Below, one piece after another: positions 26,365 to 35,739 of a stretch of DNA of 64,000 nucleotides. The notes below the pieces were generated by a model. That model searched no databases, was not told the origin of the DNA, and worked only from the letters and a program-made list of their open reading frames with translations. Numbering within the stretch: the stretch's first letter is position 1; each line of letters opens with the position of its first letter. The stretch covers positions 1 to 64,000 of the forward strand of contig CAZIAK010000009.1 of assembly GCA_964537035.1 (NCBI GenBank), written 5' to 3'. The translations under genes and the position numbers were made by a program. The stretch is from CAZIAK01 sp964537035. GTDB lineage: Bacteria; Planctomycetota; B15-G4.

Positions 26365-27537
26365 TCAGCCCAGGGCCGCCAGTTGCTCGGCCATGGCGCT
26401 GGGGCGGACGTCGCCGGCCGGGTTGGCCGCGGCCCAGGCGGGGTCGTGGTGGCGCTCGACGATCTGGCCCCTGTCGTCGACCCGGTCGTAGAACATGTTG
26501 CGCCGCCTGGGAGTGAAGCCCGCAGCAGTGATGTGCTTCTCCATCTCGGAGATCTCGACCAGGCACTCGCAGTTCGCAGCGGAGACCACGTTCTCTTCGA
26601 TCATCACCGAGCCCAGGTCGTTCATGCCGTAGGTCAGGCCCACGGCGCCGAGGTCGAGGCCCTGGGTGACGAACGACGCCTGGAAGTTCTCGATGTTGTC
26701 GATGAACAGGCGACTCACCGCGGCGGTGCGCAGGTAGTCGTAGCCGCCGACCATGGGCACGTCGGCCATCTGGGTGTGGGGAGCCTGGAAGGTCCAGGCG
26801 ATGTAGGCGGTAAACCCTGCAGTCTCGTCTTGCAGGTCGCGCACCCGGCTCATGTGTTCGACCCGTTCTTCGAGGGTCTCGACATGGCCGAACATCATCG
26901 TGGCGGTGGTGCGCAGGCCCTGTCGGTGTGCGGCGCCCATGACCCCCAGCCACTCATCGCTCTTGGTCTTGAGCGGCGAGATGATCTTGCGCACCCGATC
27001 GACCAGGATCTCGCCGCCGCCACCGGGGATCGAATCGAGACCTGCCGCGGCCATGCGCGCCAGCACGTCGTCGAGAGGCAGCTTGCTCACCTTGGCGCAG
27101 TGCAGAACCTCAGAAGGAGAGAGCCCATGAATGTGGATCGGCTCGCCTGTCTTGATGCCCCGGAACAGCGCCTCGTAGCGCTCGATGTCGTAGTCGGGAT
27201 GGTGCCCGCCTTGCAGCAGGATCTGTGTGCCGCCCAGGGCCTTCGTCTCGCGGATCTTCTCGAGAATGGTCTCGAGCGGGTGGTCGTAGCCCTCGGGATC
27301 ACCGGGCCGCCGATAGAAGGCGCAGAACTTGCACAAGGTGACGCACACGTTGGTGTAGTTGATGTTGCGATCGACGATGTAGGTCACTTCGCCATGGGGA
27401 TGGAGCCGAGCTCGCATCTCGTCGGCCAGCTGCCCTACGGCGGCGATGTTCGGGTGGCGCAGCAGCACCAGGGCGTCGGCCGCATCGAGCCGCTCGCCGT
27501 CGTGAACCTTGTGGGCAACATCCATGAAGGTGGTCAT
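26365..27537 (-). CDS. mqnC: Cyclic dehypoxanthinyl futalosine synthase MqnC
   Basis: 390 residues. The radical-SAM motif reads CVTLCKFCAFYR. Also present are LLQGGHHPDYDIERYEALF, IHIHGLSPSEV, DSIPGGGGEILVDRVR and ATMMFGHVET, all characteristic of MqnC, which cyclises dehypoxanthine futalosine. With mqnE downstream this shows menaquinone synthesis by the futalosine pathway. MqnA, MqnB and MqnD are not in the window. A long C-terminus with MNDLGSVMIEENVVSAA is normal for the family. Confidence 0.93.
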   Translation of the reverse strand: MTTFMDVAHKVHDGERLDAADALVLLRHPNIAAVGQLADEMRARLHPHGEVTYIVDRNINYTNVCVTLCKFCAFYRRPGDPEGYDHPLETILEKIRETKALGGTQILLQGGHHPDYDIERYEALFRGIKTGEPIHIHGLSPSEVLHCAKVSKLPLDDVLARMAAAGLDSIPGGGGEILVDRVRKIISPLKTKSDEWLGVMGAAHRQGLRTTATMMFGHVETLEERVEHMSRVRDLQDETAGFTAYIAWTFQAPHTQMADVPMVGGYDYLRTAAVSRLFIDNIENFQASFVTQGLDLGAVGLTYGMNDLGSVMIEENVVSAANCECLVEISEMEKHITAAGFTPRRRNMFYDRVDDRGQIVERHHDPAWAAANPAGDVRPSAMAEQLAALG

Positions 27538-27580
27538 TGCCAGCCGACTCTAGCAGAAGTGCCTCAGGGCCCCAAAACGC

Positions 27581-27623
27581 AACGAGGCCGCCCCGACGCG
27601 CTGGGCATCGGGACGGCCTCGTT
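27581..27623 (-). terminator. Rho-independent terminator after the lipoprotein gene
   Basis: On the minus strand a stem of 10 perfect base pairs (27581-27590 with 27614-27623), extended by six more with one mismatch, is followed by TTGCGTTTTGG. It lies between the lipoprotein gene (ending 27657) and mqnC (starting 27537). Confidence 0.8.
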
Positions 27624-27656
27624 TGCCATTGCTGGCTCGGTCGCGGGGTGCTGGGC

Positions 27657-28028
27657 CTACTTGGTGAACTCGACCACGTCCGCCCGAATCCGCTGCTGGA
27701 CCACGTGGAAGAGGATCCAGTTGGTCACGGAGTGGGTGCGGGTGACGTTGACGAGGGCCACGGAGCGGCCTTCGGCGTCGACCTGGTCCATCAGATCGTC
27801 CATGGCCTCGTTGACCGATGCCCGGGTGAAAGTGAGCCCGGCGAAGCTGAACAGCAGGCCCCAACCTGAGTCGACACCTTCGACGTTCGTGTTGCGCACG
27901 GTGAAGTTGTTGGAGGACAACTCGACCTGAGTGGCATGCGAGGCGTCTTGCTGGTTGAGGATGCCGCAGCCAGGCAGCAGCAGCAGCGCGATGGCGGCAA
28001 TGACGAGGTTGCGTGTGGTGTTGGTCAC
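27657..28028 (-). CDS. Small lipoprotein of unknown function (DUF6567-like)
   Basis: 123 residues from the GTG at 28028, preceded by GGGAG. The leader NLVIAAIALLLLPGCG ends in a lipobox with Cys as the lipidation site. The mature part begins with THVELSSNNFTVRNTNVEG-like spacing (ATQVELSSNNFTVRNTNVEG) and a beta-rich body, then ALVNVTRTHSVTNWILFHVVQQRIRADVV. It resembles DUF6567 lipoproteins, although I cannot confirm this. It is divergent from glyS and followed by a strong terminator, so it forms its own transcription unit. Confidence 0.8.
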   Translation of the reverse strand: MTNTTRNLVIAAIALLLLPGCGILNQQDASHATQVELSSNNFTVRNTNVEGVDSGWGLLFSFAGLTFTRASVNEAMDDLMDQVDAEGRSVALVNVTRTHSVTNWILFHVVQQRIRADVVEFTK

Positions 28029-28217
28029 CTTTGGGTTCTCCCGGAGCTTGTGAACACTGAGGTCTGGATCCCCGCACAGAGTCATCGAGAGCCCGGCGGT
28101 TCCACGCTTTTCCGGGATCAGCTTGGCTTTCGGCCCCTGGAGGGTCAAGGACGGCCCTGCAGAGGGCTGGAGGAGTCCGGCGGCCGCGGCTTGATCGTTG
28201 ACGGTCTCACCGTGACA

Positions 28218-29579
28218 ATGCGCCGTTCGCCCCTGCCGGAGGCCGACGTGGCCGCGACATCCATCGAACAGATCGTGAATCTCTCCAAGCGTCGGGGCTT
28301 CGTGTTCCCTGCCAGCGAAATCTACGGAGGGTTGGGCTCCTGCTGGGACTACGGCCCCCTGGGCGCGGAGTTGAAACGCAACGTGAAGGACGCCTGGTGG
28401 CGCTCCATGGTGCAGACCCGCCGCGACGTGGTGGGACTCGACTCTGCCGTCCTGCAGCACCCTGACGTGTGGCGCGCCTCGGGACACGTGGACACGTTCT
28501 CTGACCCGCTGGTCGACTGCCGCAAGTGCAAGGCGCGCTTTCGCTCCGACGACCTCGACGGCGCCACCTGCCCGGTGCGGCACAACGCGCCCATCAACGA
28601 CGAGTGCCGGGCCGAGTTCACCGAGCCCCGAGCGTTCAACCTGATGTTCAAGACCACCATCGGACCGGTGGAGGACGCGGGTTCCGTGGCCTACCTGCGC
28701 CCCGAAACTGCCCAGGGCATCTTCACCAACTTCTTGAACGTGATGACCACGAGCCGGCTCAAGCCACCCTTTGGCATCGCCCAGGTCGGCAAGTCGTTCC
28801 GCAACGAGATCACCCCGGGCAACTTCATCTTCCGGACCCGCGAGTTCGAGCAGATGGAGATGGAGTTCTTCGTCCCGCCAGACGAGTGGGAGAAGTGGTA
28901 CGCGTACTGGCGCGAGGAGCGCATGCAGTGGTACGTGAACCTGGGGGTCGACGGCGGCAACCTGCGCTACCGCGACCACGCCGGCGAAGAGCTGGCGCAC
29001 TACGCCACGGCCACCGCCGACATCGAATACAAGCTGCCCATCGGCTGGAAGGAGCTCGAAGGCGTGGCCTGCCGCTCCGACTTCGACCTCAAGCGTCACA
29101 CCGAGTGCAGCGGTCGCACCCTCGAGTACTTCGATGGCCAGACTCGCGAGCGTTTCGTGCCCTGGGTGGTCGAGCCCGCAGCAGGAGTCGACCGGGCCGT
29201 GCTGGTCTTCCTGGTGGATGCCTACGAAGAGCAAGAGATCGACGGGGACACCCGCACTGTGCTGCACCTGCACCCGCGCCTGGCGCCGATCAAGGTGGGC
29301 GTGTTTCCCCTGGTCAAGAAAGACGGCATGCCCGACCTGGCCAAGGGCATCGAAGACACATTGCGGGCCCGGGGCCTCTCGACCTTCTACGATCAGTCGG
29401 GAGCCATCGGTCGTCGCTACCGTCGCCAGGATGAGGTGGGCACGCCCTGGTGCATCACCATCGACGGCGAGACCCGAGACGAAGGCACGGTGACCCTCCG
29501 AGACCGGGACACCATGGAACAGGAACGGGTCTCGGCAGATGCCTTGCCTGACCTGATCGCCTCCAAGCTGGCCCCGTGA
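28218..29579 (+). CDS. glyS: Glycyl-tRNA synthetase, class II dimeric type
   Basis: 453 residues. Class II motifs are visible: EIYGGLGSCWDYGPLGAELK near the start, motif 2 as FRNEITPGNFIFRTREFEQME, and a motif 3 region with AGVDRAVLVFLVDAYEE. A four-Cys pattern (CRKCKARF ... C) fits the zinc-binding insertion of bacterial/archaeal-type alpha2 GlyRS. The C-terminal anticodon-binding domain starts around LHPRLAPIKVGVFPLV. The start is the ATG at 28218; in-frame sequence further upstream lacks homology. The stop overlaps the GTG of ptsI. No T-box leader is seen. Confidence 0.95.
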   Translation: MRRSPLPEADVAATSIEQIVNLSKRRGFVFPASEIYGGLGSCWDYGPLGAELKRNVKDAWWRSMVQTRRDVVGLDSAVLQHPDVWRASGHVDTFSDPLVDCRKCKARFRSDDLDGATCPVRHNAPINDECRAEFTEPRAFNLMFKTTIGPVEDAGSVAYLRPETAQGIFTNFLNVMTTSRLKPPFGIAQVGKSFRNEITPGNFIFRTREFEQMEMEFFVPPDEWEKWYAYWREERMQWYVNLGVDGGNLRYRDHAGEELAHYATATADIEYKLPIGWKELEGVACRSDFDLKRHTECSGRTLEYFDGQTRERFVPWVVEPAAGVDRAVLVFLVDAYEEQEIDGDTRTVLHLHPRLAPIKVGVFPLVKKDGMPDLAKGIEDTLRARGLSTFYDQSGAIGRRYRRQDEVGTPWCITIDGETRDEGTVTLRDRDTMEQERVSADALPDLIASKLAP

Positions 29580-31402
29580 ACCCCATCAGTAATCTCGCTC
29601 GCTGGGCCACCGGGGGCAGCGGTCCCCTGGTGGTGAAGGGTGTGCCCGTGGCGCCGGGCATGGCGGTGGGCGTGGCCCTGTTTCACGACGAGGGCGACGT
29701 CGACATCCCCGTGCTGTCCATCACCGCTGATCAGGTGAAGGCCGAGCAGCGCCGGCTGGCCACGGCGATCCGTGAGGCCAAGAAGCACCTGGCCCAGGTC
29801 GAGGCCTCCATCGGCGAGGAGGTGGGGCGGCGAGACGCCCGGATCTTCTCCGTGCAGGCCCTGCTGCTCGACGACCCTGCCTTTCGCAAGGAGATCCGCA
29901 CGCGCATCCAGGAGCAGCTGGTCAACACCGAGGTGGCGGTCTCTGATGCCGTGGCGGCCTGGAGCTCACGCCTGGTAGGGGTCGTTGCTGAAGGTGGGCG
30001 GGATCCTGCCGCCGACCTGCGCGATGTGGGTCAGCAGCTGCTGCGCCTCCTGGCGGGCAAGCCCCGGGGGGCGGCCAAGGCCCTGGCAGAAGCCGAGGGC
30101 CAGCGGGTGATCCTGGTGACACGCGAGCTGCTGCCCTCCGACACCGCCCACCTCGACCGGGACCGCCTGGCCGCCATCGTGACCGCGTCCGGCGGTGGCG
30201 CCTCTCACGCCGCGATCCTGGCTCGCGGTCTGGGCATTCCCGCCGTGACCGACGTGGACGTGACCTCGCTCCCCGCTCGGGGCGGCTCCTGGATCGTCGA
30301 CGGTTCTCGGGGCGAGGTGAACCTTGACCCCAGCCCAGAGGACATCGAGCGGGCCACGAAGCAGAGCGAGGAGTTCCGCGACCTGCGCGCCGAGATGTTG
30401 GCCAGCAGTCGGGGCCTGGCCCGCACTGCAGACGACGTGGCCATCGAGCTGATGATCAACGTCGAGAACTTCGCCGGCCTGCCGGACGAACTCATCGATG
30501 GCCTGCGCGGTGTCGGACTCTTTCGCACAGAGTTCCTGTTCATGGAGCGCAAGAGTTTTCCCAGCGAGGAGCAGCAGTACGAGTACTACGTGCGCGCGCT
30601 CAACCGTCTCGACGGCCGTGAGGTCACCTTTCGCACCATCGATGTGGGCGGCGACAAGCCCCTGAGCTATCTGGCCATGCCGGTCGAGCCCAACCCCGTG
30701 CTGGGCTGGCGGGGCATGCGCCTCTCGCTGCAGTGGCCAGATATGTTCTACGCCCAGGTGAGGGCCTTGATCCGCGCCTCTGCACACGGCCCCATGCGCC
30801 TGCTGTTCCCCATGATCACCATGGTCGAAGAGCTGATCCGGGCACGAGAGATCGTCCGTGAAATCCAGGGCGAGCTGCGCGAGAAGGGTGTGCCTTTCGA
30901 TGAGGGCATGGCCGTGGGCGCCATGATCGAAGTGCCCGCCGCTGCCTTGGCGGCGCGGACCATGGCCGAGCACGCCGACTTCTTCTCGATCGGTACCAAC
31001 GACCTGTCCCAGTATGCGCTGGCAGTTGACCGCAACAACGCCCGGGTCGCCGACCTCTACCAGCCCCTGCACCCGGGAGTGCTGCGCCTGGTGCGCTCGG
31101 TCATCCGTGCTGGCGATGAGACCGGCACCCCTGTCAGCGTGTGCGGTGAGATGGCTGGCGATCCCATGTCGGCGCTCATGTTGCTGGGCATCGGTCTGCG
31201 GTCGTTCAGCATCTCGCCCTACAACCTGCCCGTTGTGCGCAAGCTGTTCGCCGCCATGACCGTGGCCGAGGCCGAGAGCGTGGCCAAGGAGGTCTTCTCA
31301 CTGGGCAGCACCGGTGAGGTGCGTCGCTGCTTGCGCGAACGCACGCTGCAGTTCGTGCCCGAACTGGTGACCCTGCTGCTCCCCGAGCCCGACCAGGACT
31401 GA
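29576..31402 (+). CDS. ptsI: Phosphoenolpyruvate-protein phosphotransferase (PTS enzyme I)
   Basis: 608 residues. It contains the phosphohistidine site in GGGASHAAILARGLGIPAV (H211) and the C-terminal PEP-binding barrel: LFRTEFLFMERKSFPSEEQQ, FRTIDVGGDKPLSYL, NPVLGWRGMRLSL, SIGTNDLSQYALAVDRNN and catalytic C523 in SVCGEMAGDP. It takes phosphate from PEP to HPr. No HPr or EII gene is in the window, so it may serve regulation as well as sugar uptake. The GTG start overlaps the glyS stop (GTGA), and the TGA stop overlaps the ATG of the following lipoprotein gene. Confidence 0.95.
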   Translation: MNPISNLARWATGGSGPLVVKGVPVAPGMAVGVALFHDEGDVDIPVLSITADQVKAEQRRLATAIREAKKHLAQVEASIGEEVGRRDARIFSVQALLLDDPAFRKEIRTRIQEQLVNTEVAVSDAVAAWSSRLVGVVAEGGRDPAADLRDVGQQLLRLLAGKPRGAAKALAEAEGQRVILVTRELLPSDTAHLDRDRLAAIVTASGGGASHAAILARGLGIPAVTDVDVTSLPARGGSWIVDGSRGEVNLDPSPEDIERATKQSEEFRDLRAEMLASSRGLARTADDVAIELMINVENFAGLPDELIDGLRGVGLFRTEFLFMERKSFPSEEQQYEYYVRALNRLDGREVTFRTIDVGGDKPLSYLAMPVEPNPVLGWRGMRLSLQWPDMFYAQVRALIRASAHGPMRLLFPMITMVEELIRAREIVREIQGELREKGVPFDEGMAVGAMIEVPAAALAARTMAEHADFFSIGTNDLSQYALAVDRNNARVADLYQPLHPGVLRLVRSVIRAGDETGTPVSVCGEMAGDPMSALMLLGIGLRSFSISPYNLPVVRKLFAAMTVAEAESVAKEVFSLGSTGEVRRCLRERTLQFVPELVTLLLPEPDQD

Positions 31403-31791
31403 TGTGCTGCCAAGCCTCCTCGGTCGCCGCGCTCTTGGCCTTGACCTTGTCCCTGAGTGGGTGTGCCGGCTGTCCGCCTTCGTGGGCCGAGCAGGTCTCC
31501 CGTCACGATGGCTACCACTACGCTGCGGCCTCGGTGGGAGAGTTGACCGTAGCCATTGATGCGGTCGACCTGGCTCTGAGTCGAGCGGCTCGTCGCCTGG
31601 CTGACGAGCTCGGTCTCGATGTCGAGGGTCGCCTGGCCGTGACCCGAGATGGAGATCAGCTGTTCGTCGAGGCTCGTAGCTCTCGAGGGGCTGGTGCTGA
31701 GCTGATAGACGATCTGTCAGGACTCGAACTGGTCGAGGTGGCTCGCTGCGGCGCGCGCACCCACGCCCAGGTGCGTCTGCCGGTGCGCTGA
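31402..31791 (+). CDS. Small lipoprotein, unknown function
   Basis: 129 residues with a short leader ending LSLSGC, a lipobox. The mature protein has a helix (about 45-75) and a beta region with RLAVTRDGDQLFVEARSS, vaguely like LPP20-type outer-membrane lipoproteins. The ATG overlaps the ptsI stop by one base (TGATG), so it belongs to the glyS-ptsI transcript. No function can be assigned. Confidence 0.65.
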   Translation: MCCQASSVAALLALTLSLSGCAGCPPSWAEQVSRHDGYHYAAASVGELTVAIDAVDLALSRAARRLADELGLDVEGRLAVTRDGDQLFVEARSSRGAGAELIDDLSGLELVEVARCGARTHAQVRLPVR

Positions 31792-31793
31792 CC

Positions 31794-32135
31794 ATGGCCC
31801 TCGGCGCTCGAAGTCTGCGTGGTGCCATGGGCACCTATACCTGGGTGGCCACCCTGGCCACCGCCGGCCTGGCCTTGCTGCTCTGGTTGGGCCCAGCCCA
31901 CCAGCCCGCGCCAGCGTCGGTGATCTTGTCCCCTGACGGACCCTGGAAAGAGGCCACCCTCGACGACGGTGGACGACTGTGGGAGTTGCGTCCTGGAGAG
32001 CCCCTGTCCCTGGGCCCAGGTTCCTACCGGGTGACCCTGTTTGCCCCCGACGGGAAGGCCCTGCGACACGACATCACGCTGGGCAGGGACGATCTGGTGC
32101 TGGGTGCGGAACTCGCGGGGCCCGCAGGCTACTGA
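31794..32135 (+). CDS. Small membrane-anchored protein with PEGA-like domain
   Basis: 113 residues: a membrane segment at about 17-33 (WVATLATAGLALLLWLG), then a beta-sandwich reading LSPDGPWKEATLDDG ... LGPGSYRVTLFAPDGKALRHDI, similar to PEGA or carboxypeptidase-regulatory domains. It starts two bases after the previous stop, and its last codons overlap the convergent gene at 32129 by seven bases. Function unknown. Confidence 0.6.
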   Translation: MALGARSLRGAMGTYTWVATLATAGLALLLWLGPAHQPAPASVILSPDGPWKEATLDDGGRLWELRPGEPLSLGPGSYRVTLFAPDGKALRHDITLGRDDLVLGAELAGPAGY

Positions 32136-34162
32136 CGCTTCTTCAGCATTCTCTCGCCGAGGGTCAGCTCGACCACGGACTCTGCGTCTGCGTCGACGAC
32201 CACTCGGGCCGTGGCATGTTGGCGCAGGGCCTCGAAGATGCCCGCGGGGGAGACCTCGATGTCGTAGGCCCCGGCGGGCAGGCGGCTGGCCAAGAATGTG
32301 CCGTCCGCTCGGCTGAAGACCTCGGCGTGGTAGCCCTCTCCGGAGAGGCGTACCAGGGCTCCCGAGACAGGGCGCCCGTCCATGCCCATGATCAGGCCGC
32401 TGACCCGACCACCCCGACGGATCTCGAGCAAGCCCAGGTCGAGGGACTGTCCCTCGATCAGGGAGATGTCCCGCAGGTGCAGGGGCGGCGCGCCCTCGAC
32501 GCGCACGGTGACCACGTAGTCGCCCTCGGGAATGTTGCTCATGGCGAAATGGGCGTCGCTGTCGATGGCCCTGACCAGTCCGTGAATCGGCGGGGTGGGG
32601 AAGGCCGTCTCGATGGCCAGGCCGGGGTCCCATTCTCCGCCTCGAAGCTCGATGCGTCCGCCGCTGAACTCTGAGTGGCCGCCCTGGGCGAAGGCGACGT
32701 GTCCCTCGAGGGTGGCGCCTTGAAAGAGGGGGATGACCACCTGGGCTGAGAACTGGGCCGAACCCATGATCACGTCCTGGCTCCTGGCCATGGCAAAGCC
32801 GGGAGCCTTGACCAGGAAGCTGTAGGCCCCTGGACGAAGCCCAGCAAAGACGAAGCTGCCCGGGGGATCGGTGTTGCGATAGGTGCGTGTGGACGCGCCG
32901 CCCTTGAGCAGTCGCGCTCCCGTGCGACCGTCGGGCTTCACGGTCACGGTGAACTGCTCGGGCAACTCGGCCACCGCGGACAGCTGCCCGTGCACGGTGA
33001 GGCTGGGGTGCATGATGATCTCGTGGTCGGTGCGGGCCGACTCGAGCCGGAGCGTGCGATCGATGTACCAATCTGTTGCGCTGAGGGTGACGTCGAACAG
33101 GCCGTCCGGCACCTGGTCGAAGAGAAACTCACCCCGCTCGTCGGTCTGGGTGACCACGGTGAAGTAGGTGTTCAGTCCGCCCTGCTGGCGCTTGACCAGA
33201 CGCATCTCTACGTCTGGCAGGCCGAGCCCGGCGGCGGTGATGATGCGGCCAGCCATGACCTGATCGGCGGTCCAGAGGGTGAAGTTCTGGCGCCACTCTG
33301 GCCCGGCGCCGCCCAGCACGAAGGCCAGCACACTGGTCATGGGCGTGTAGCCCTCCAGGCTGGCATGAATGCTGTACTGGCGTTGGGACAGGAAGTTCAC
33401 CTGATACTCACCGGCCCCGTCGCAGAGCGCTGTGGCCACGGGGCGGCTGCTGTTGGGGCCGCCGCCGCGGGTGCCCGTATCGAAGACCTCGATCAGCGCG
33501 TTGGGCAAGGGTTGGCCGTCTTCGTTGCGGACCTGGCCCACGAGCAGGGTGCCGGTGGAGAGGACCAGGTCGCCCATCTGCCGGGACTCGCCAGGCTCCA
33601 TGCCTGGGACGTCGACCTGTATGGAGGCCGCGTTTGGCGCCCGGGCCTCGACGACCAGCACGGGCCCCGTGGGCACACCCACCAGGGCGAAGTGCCCGCT
33701 CTGATCAGAGGTGACCTGGAGGCCGGTGGTTTGCAGCTGGTACTGAAAGCCGCCCTCATCATGGGTGAAGACCTCGAGGGTCGCCCCGGCCATGGCCTGG
33801 CCCGAGGGGCTGAGCACCCGCCCCTCCAGAACCGCCGCCAGGTGGTCGGCCTGCAAAGTCTCGCCCAAGACAGGGGCCAGGGGCTCTGTGGCCAGGTCCA
33901 TGGTCTGCCGAGCGGCCGACTCTCCCGACGGCGAGAGCGTCGTGCTGCGCCCTTGGTCGGTCTCGGCCAGGGCGACAGCTCCCCCAGGCTGCGACACGCC
34001 GGGAGCGTCGTCCTGGAGCAGCAGGACCACGGCAGCGACGGAAATCAGGGTTACCGCCACAAGGCTGAAAAGGATGCGGGCATTCACGGAGGCAAGTCTA
34101 CGGGGTGATCGACGGGGCTTGTAGGGGGCGCGCGGCCAGGGCGGCAGCCGCCCCGTCTTCAT
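32129..34162 (-). CDS. Large carboxypeptidase-regulatory-domain protein, membrane-anchored
   Basis: About 677 residues. The N-terminus is Arg/Pro-rich with a membrane anchor (NARILFSLVAVTLISVAAVV). The remainder consists of repeated Ig-like carboxypeptidase-regulatory units, each with a G-x-V-x-x-x-x-G-x-P-h-x-x-A pattern: LEGRVLSPSGQAMAGATLEV, VGQVRNEDGQPLPNALIEV, MAGRIITAAGLGLPDVEMRL, VSGLIMGMDGRPVSGALVRL. Five to seven repeats fill the chain. It is a typical envelope-located adhesive or scaffold protein. The start could instead be the GTG at 34087, directly before the anchor; neither has a ribosome site. It is divergent from the TPR gene. Confidence 0.75.
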   Translation of the reverse strand: MKTGRLPPWPRAPYKPRRSPRRLASVNARILFSLVAVTLISVAAVVLLLQDDAPGVSQPGGAVALAETDQGRSTTLSPSGESAARQTMDLATEPLAPVLGETLQADHLAAVLEGRVLSPSGQAMAGATLEVFTHDEGGFQYQLQTTGLQVTSDQSGHFALVGVPTGPVLVVEARAPNAASIQVDVPGMEPGESRQMGDLVLSTGTLLVGQVRNEDGQPLPNALIEVFDTGTRGGGPNSSRPVATALCDGAGEYQVNFLSQRQYSIHASLEGYTPMTSVLAFVLGGAGPEWRQNFTLWTADQVMAGRIITAAGLGLPDVEMRLVKRQQGGLNTYFTVVTQTDERGEFLFDQVPDGLFDVTLSATDWYIDRTLRLESARTDHEIIMHPSLTVHGQLSAVAELPEQFTVTVKPDGRTGARLLKGGASTRTYRNTDPPGSFVFAGLRPGAYSFLVKAPGFAMARSQDVIMGSAQFSAQVVIPLFQGATLEGHVAFAQGGHSEFSGGRIELRGGEWDPGLAIETAFPTPPIHGLVRAIDSDAHFAMSNIPEGDYVVTVRVEGAPPLHLRDISLIEGQSLDLGLLEIRRGGRVSGLIMGMDGRPVSGALVRLSGEGYHAEVFSRADGTFLASRLPAGAYDIEVSPAGIFEALRQHATARVVVDADAESVVELTLGERMLKKRQ

Positions 34163-34253
34163 CGGACGGCCCCTGTCTGTCGATGAAGGGCCAGCAGCTC
34201 GAAGTGTCAGGCTTTTCCCTGGGCTTGGACGGCTGTGGCGTAGGAGATCCACC

Positions 34254-35687
34254 ATGCTCGCCCTCGCAGCCTTGTCACTCGTCGCGCCCCTCTGTCTGGG
34301 GGCCTGCGCCCAGCTCCCCCCAGCAGACGAGGGCGACGTGCCCGTGGTGGAACCTCGGTCGGCGTCTTCCTGGTTGGCCGCCGGTGCCCAAGCCCTGGCA
34401 GCAGGAGAGCCTACACGTGCCCTGCCCGCGCTGCTGCGCTATCGCAGCATGGCCCCGAACAGTGCCACAGGTGCGTTTCTCGAAGGAGTGGCCAGACTCG
34501 ATCTGGGCCAGCCCGCATGGGCGGCCGACGTTCTGGAGGAGGCAGTGAGCCTGTCGCCGAACGACACGGCGGCGCTCTCCCTGCTGGCCAGGGTCAGCTT
34601 CGAGCTTGGCGACGGCGAGCGGGGCGTGGAGCTGTTGGAACAGGTCGTGAGCCTCGACCCGGAGGACGCCGCCAGCCAGACGGCCTTGGGCCTGGCCTAC
34701 CTTCAGCTGGGCGAGTTCGGCGAGTCCTACCGAGCCCTCATGGCGGCGGTGGCATCGGATCCGGAGCGGGCCTCAGCCCACGTGGGCCTCGGTCGACTGC
34801 TGGGCATGGTGGGCGATCTTGAGGCCGCAGCCCTGGCCTATCGCACGGCGCTGGATCTCACCGGCGACCAGGCGGACACCTCCCTGCACGTTTCCATGGG
34901 CCACGTCCTGCGGGATCTCGACCGTCCCGAAGAGGCCTTGGCGTCATACCTGCGGGCCCGGGCCAACGCTCCGAACGACCCATGGATCGCCGCGAATCTG
35001 GCCTCGACCTTCTTCGACCTGGGGCGCCTGGATGAGGCCCGAGATGCCATTGAACTCGCGCTCAGCCAGCTCTCAGGCGACGGCCTGGACATGGCCCTTG
35101 TGCACCTGAACCACGGTCTGATCATGGAGGCTCTGGGCGACCCGGAGGCGGGCCTGGAGAGTCTCCGCTCTGCGGTGCTGGCAGAGCCTGCCCTGGGCCG
35201 CGCGCAACGGGCCCTGGCCAAGATGCTGCTCGACCTCGGTCGTGATCAAGAGGCCCGGGAGCAGCTGGTCGAGGGCCTGGCTCACAACGTCCTGGACGAA
35301 CAGCTGGTGCTGGAGTTGGCCCTGCTGCATGAGCGTTTTGGCGACAGCCAGGGTGCCCGGCAGTGCGCCGAGATCCTGGAGTCGGCGGCAGCAGGTCACC
35401 CCCGGGCCTCCCTGGCCTACGCTGAGCTGCGCCTGCGCAGCCGCCAGGCCGAGGTGCGCAACGCCCAGGCCGCAGAACGAGACCTGCGCGTGCTCTCGGC
35501 TGGTCCCATGCACAGCCATGCTCACGCCTGGGCCTTGCTGGGAGCGGCATTGGCGCAGCGGGGTGCCATGGACGAGGCGGCAGCCGCCATCGACCGGGGC
35601 CTGGCCCTCGTGGACGAGAGCGGTCCGGCGGGGAAGCGTTATCGCAGCCAGCGGGCGCGACTGTTGAGCCCCGCGGCCCAGCGCTGA
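34254..35687 (+). CDS. TPR-repeat lipoprotein
   Basis: 477 residues. The leader LALAALSLVAPLCLGACAQ has a lipobox (LGAC). The body is a series of tetratricopeptide repeats of about 34 residues, for example LLARVSFELGDGERGVELLEQVVSLDPEDA, AYLQLGEFGESYRAL, and ASTFFDLGRLDEARDAIELALSQL. An AGGAG lies a few bases before the ATG. The protein is probably anchored to the outer membrane and mediates protein-protein contacts. A two-membrane-segment small protein follows in the same direction. Confidence 0.87.
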   Translation: MLALAALSLVAPLCLGACAQLPPADEGDVPVVEPRSASSWLAAGAQALAAGEPTRALPALLRYRSMAPNSATGAFLEGVARLDLGQPAWAADVLEEAVSLSPNDTAALSLLARVSFELGDGERGVELLEQVVSLDPEDAASQTALGLAYLQLGEFGESYRALMAAVASDPERASAHVGLGRLLGMVGDLEAAALAYRTALDLTGDQADTSLHVSMGHVLRDLDRPEEALASYLRARANAPNDPWIAANLASTFFDLGRLDEARDAIELALSQLSGDGLDMALVHLNHGLIMEALGDPEAGLESLRSAVLAEPALGRAQRALAKMLLDLGRDQEAREQLVEGLAHNVLDEQLVLELALLHERFGDSQGARQCAEILESAAAGHPRASLAYAELRLRSRQAEVRNAQAAERDLRVLSAGPMHSHAHAWALLGAALAQRGAMDEAAAAIDRGLALVDESGPAGKRYRSQRARLLSPAAQR

Positions 35688-35739
35688 GTTGCCTTCAGCC
35701 AGCCCGTGGGGTCACGAGGACAGTTGCTACCATGACCCC

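Noticed and set aside
28029..28217. Possible T-box leader before glyS
   Set aside because: No AGGGUGG-like antiterminator or specifier structure is visible, and T-boxes are mainly Firmicutes features.
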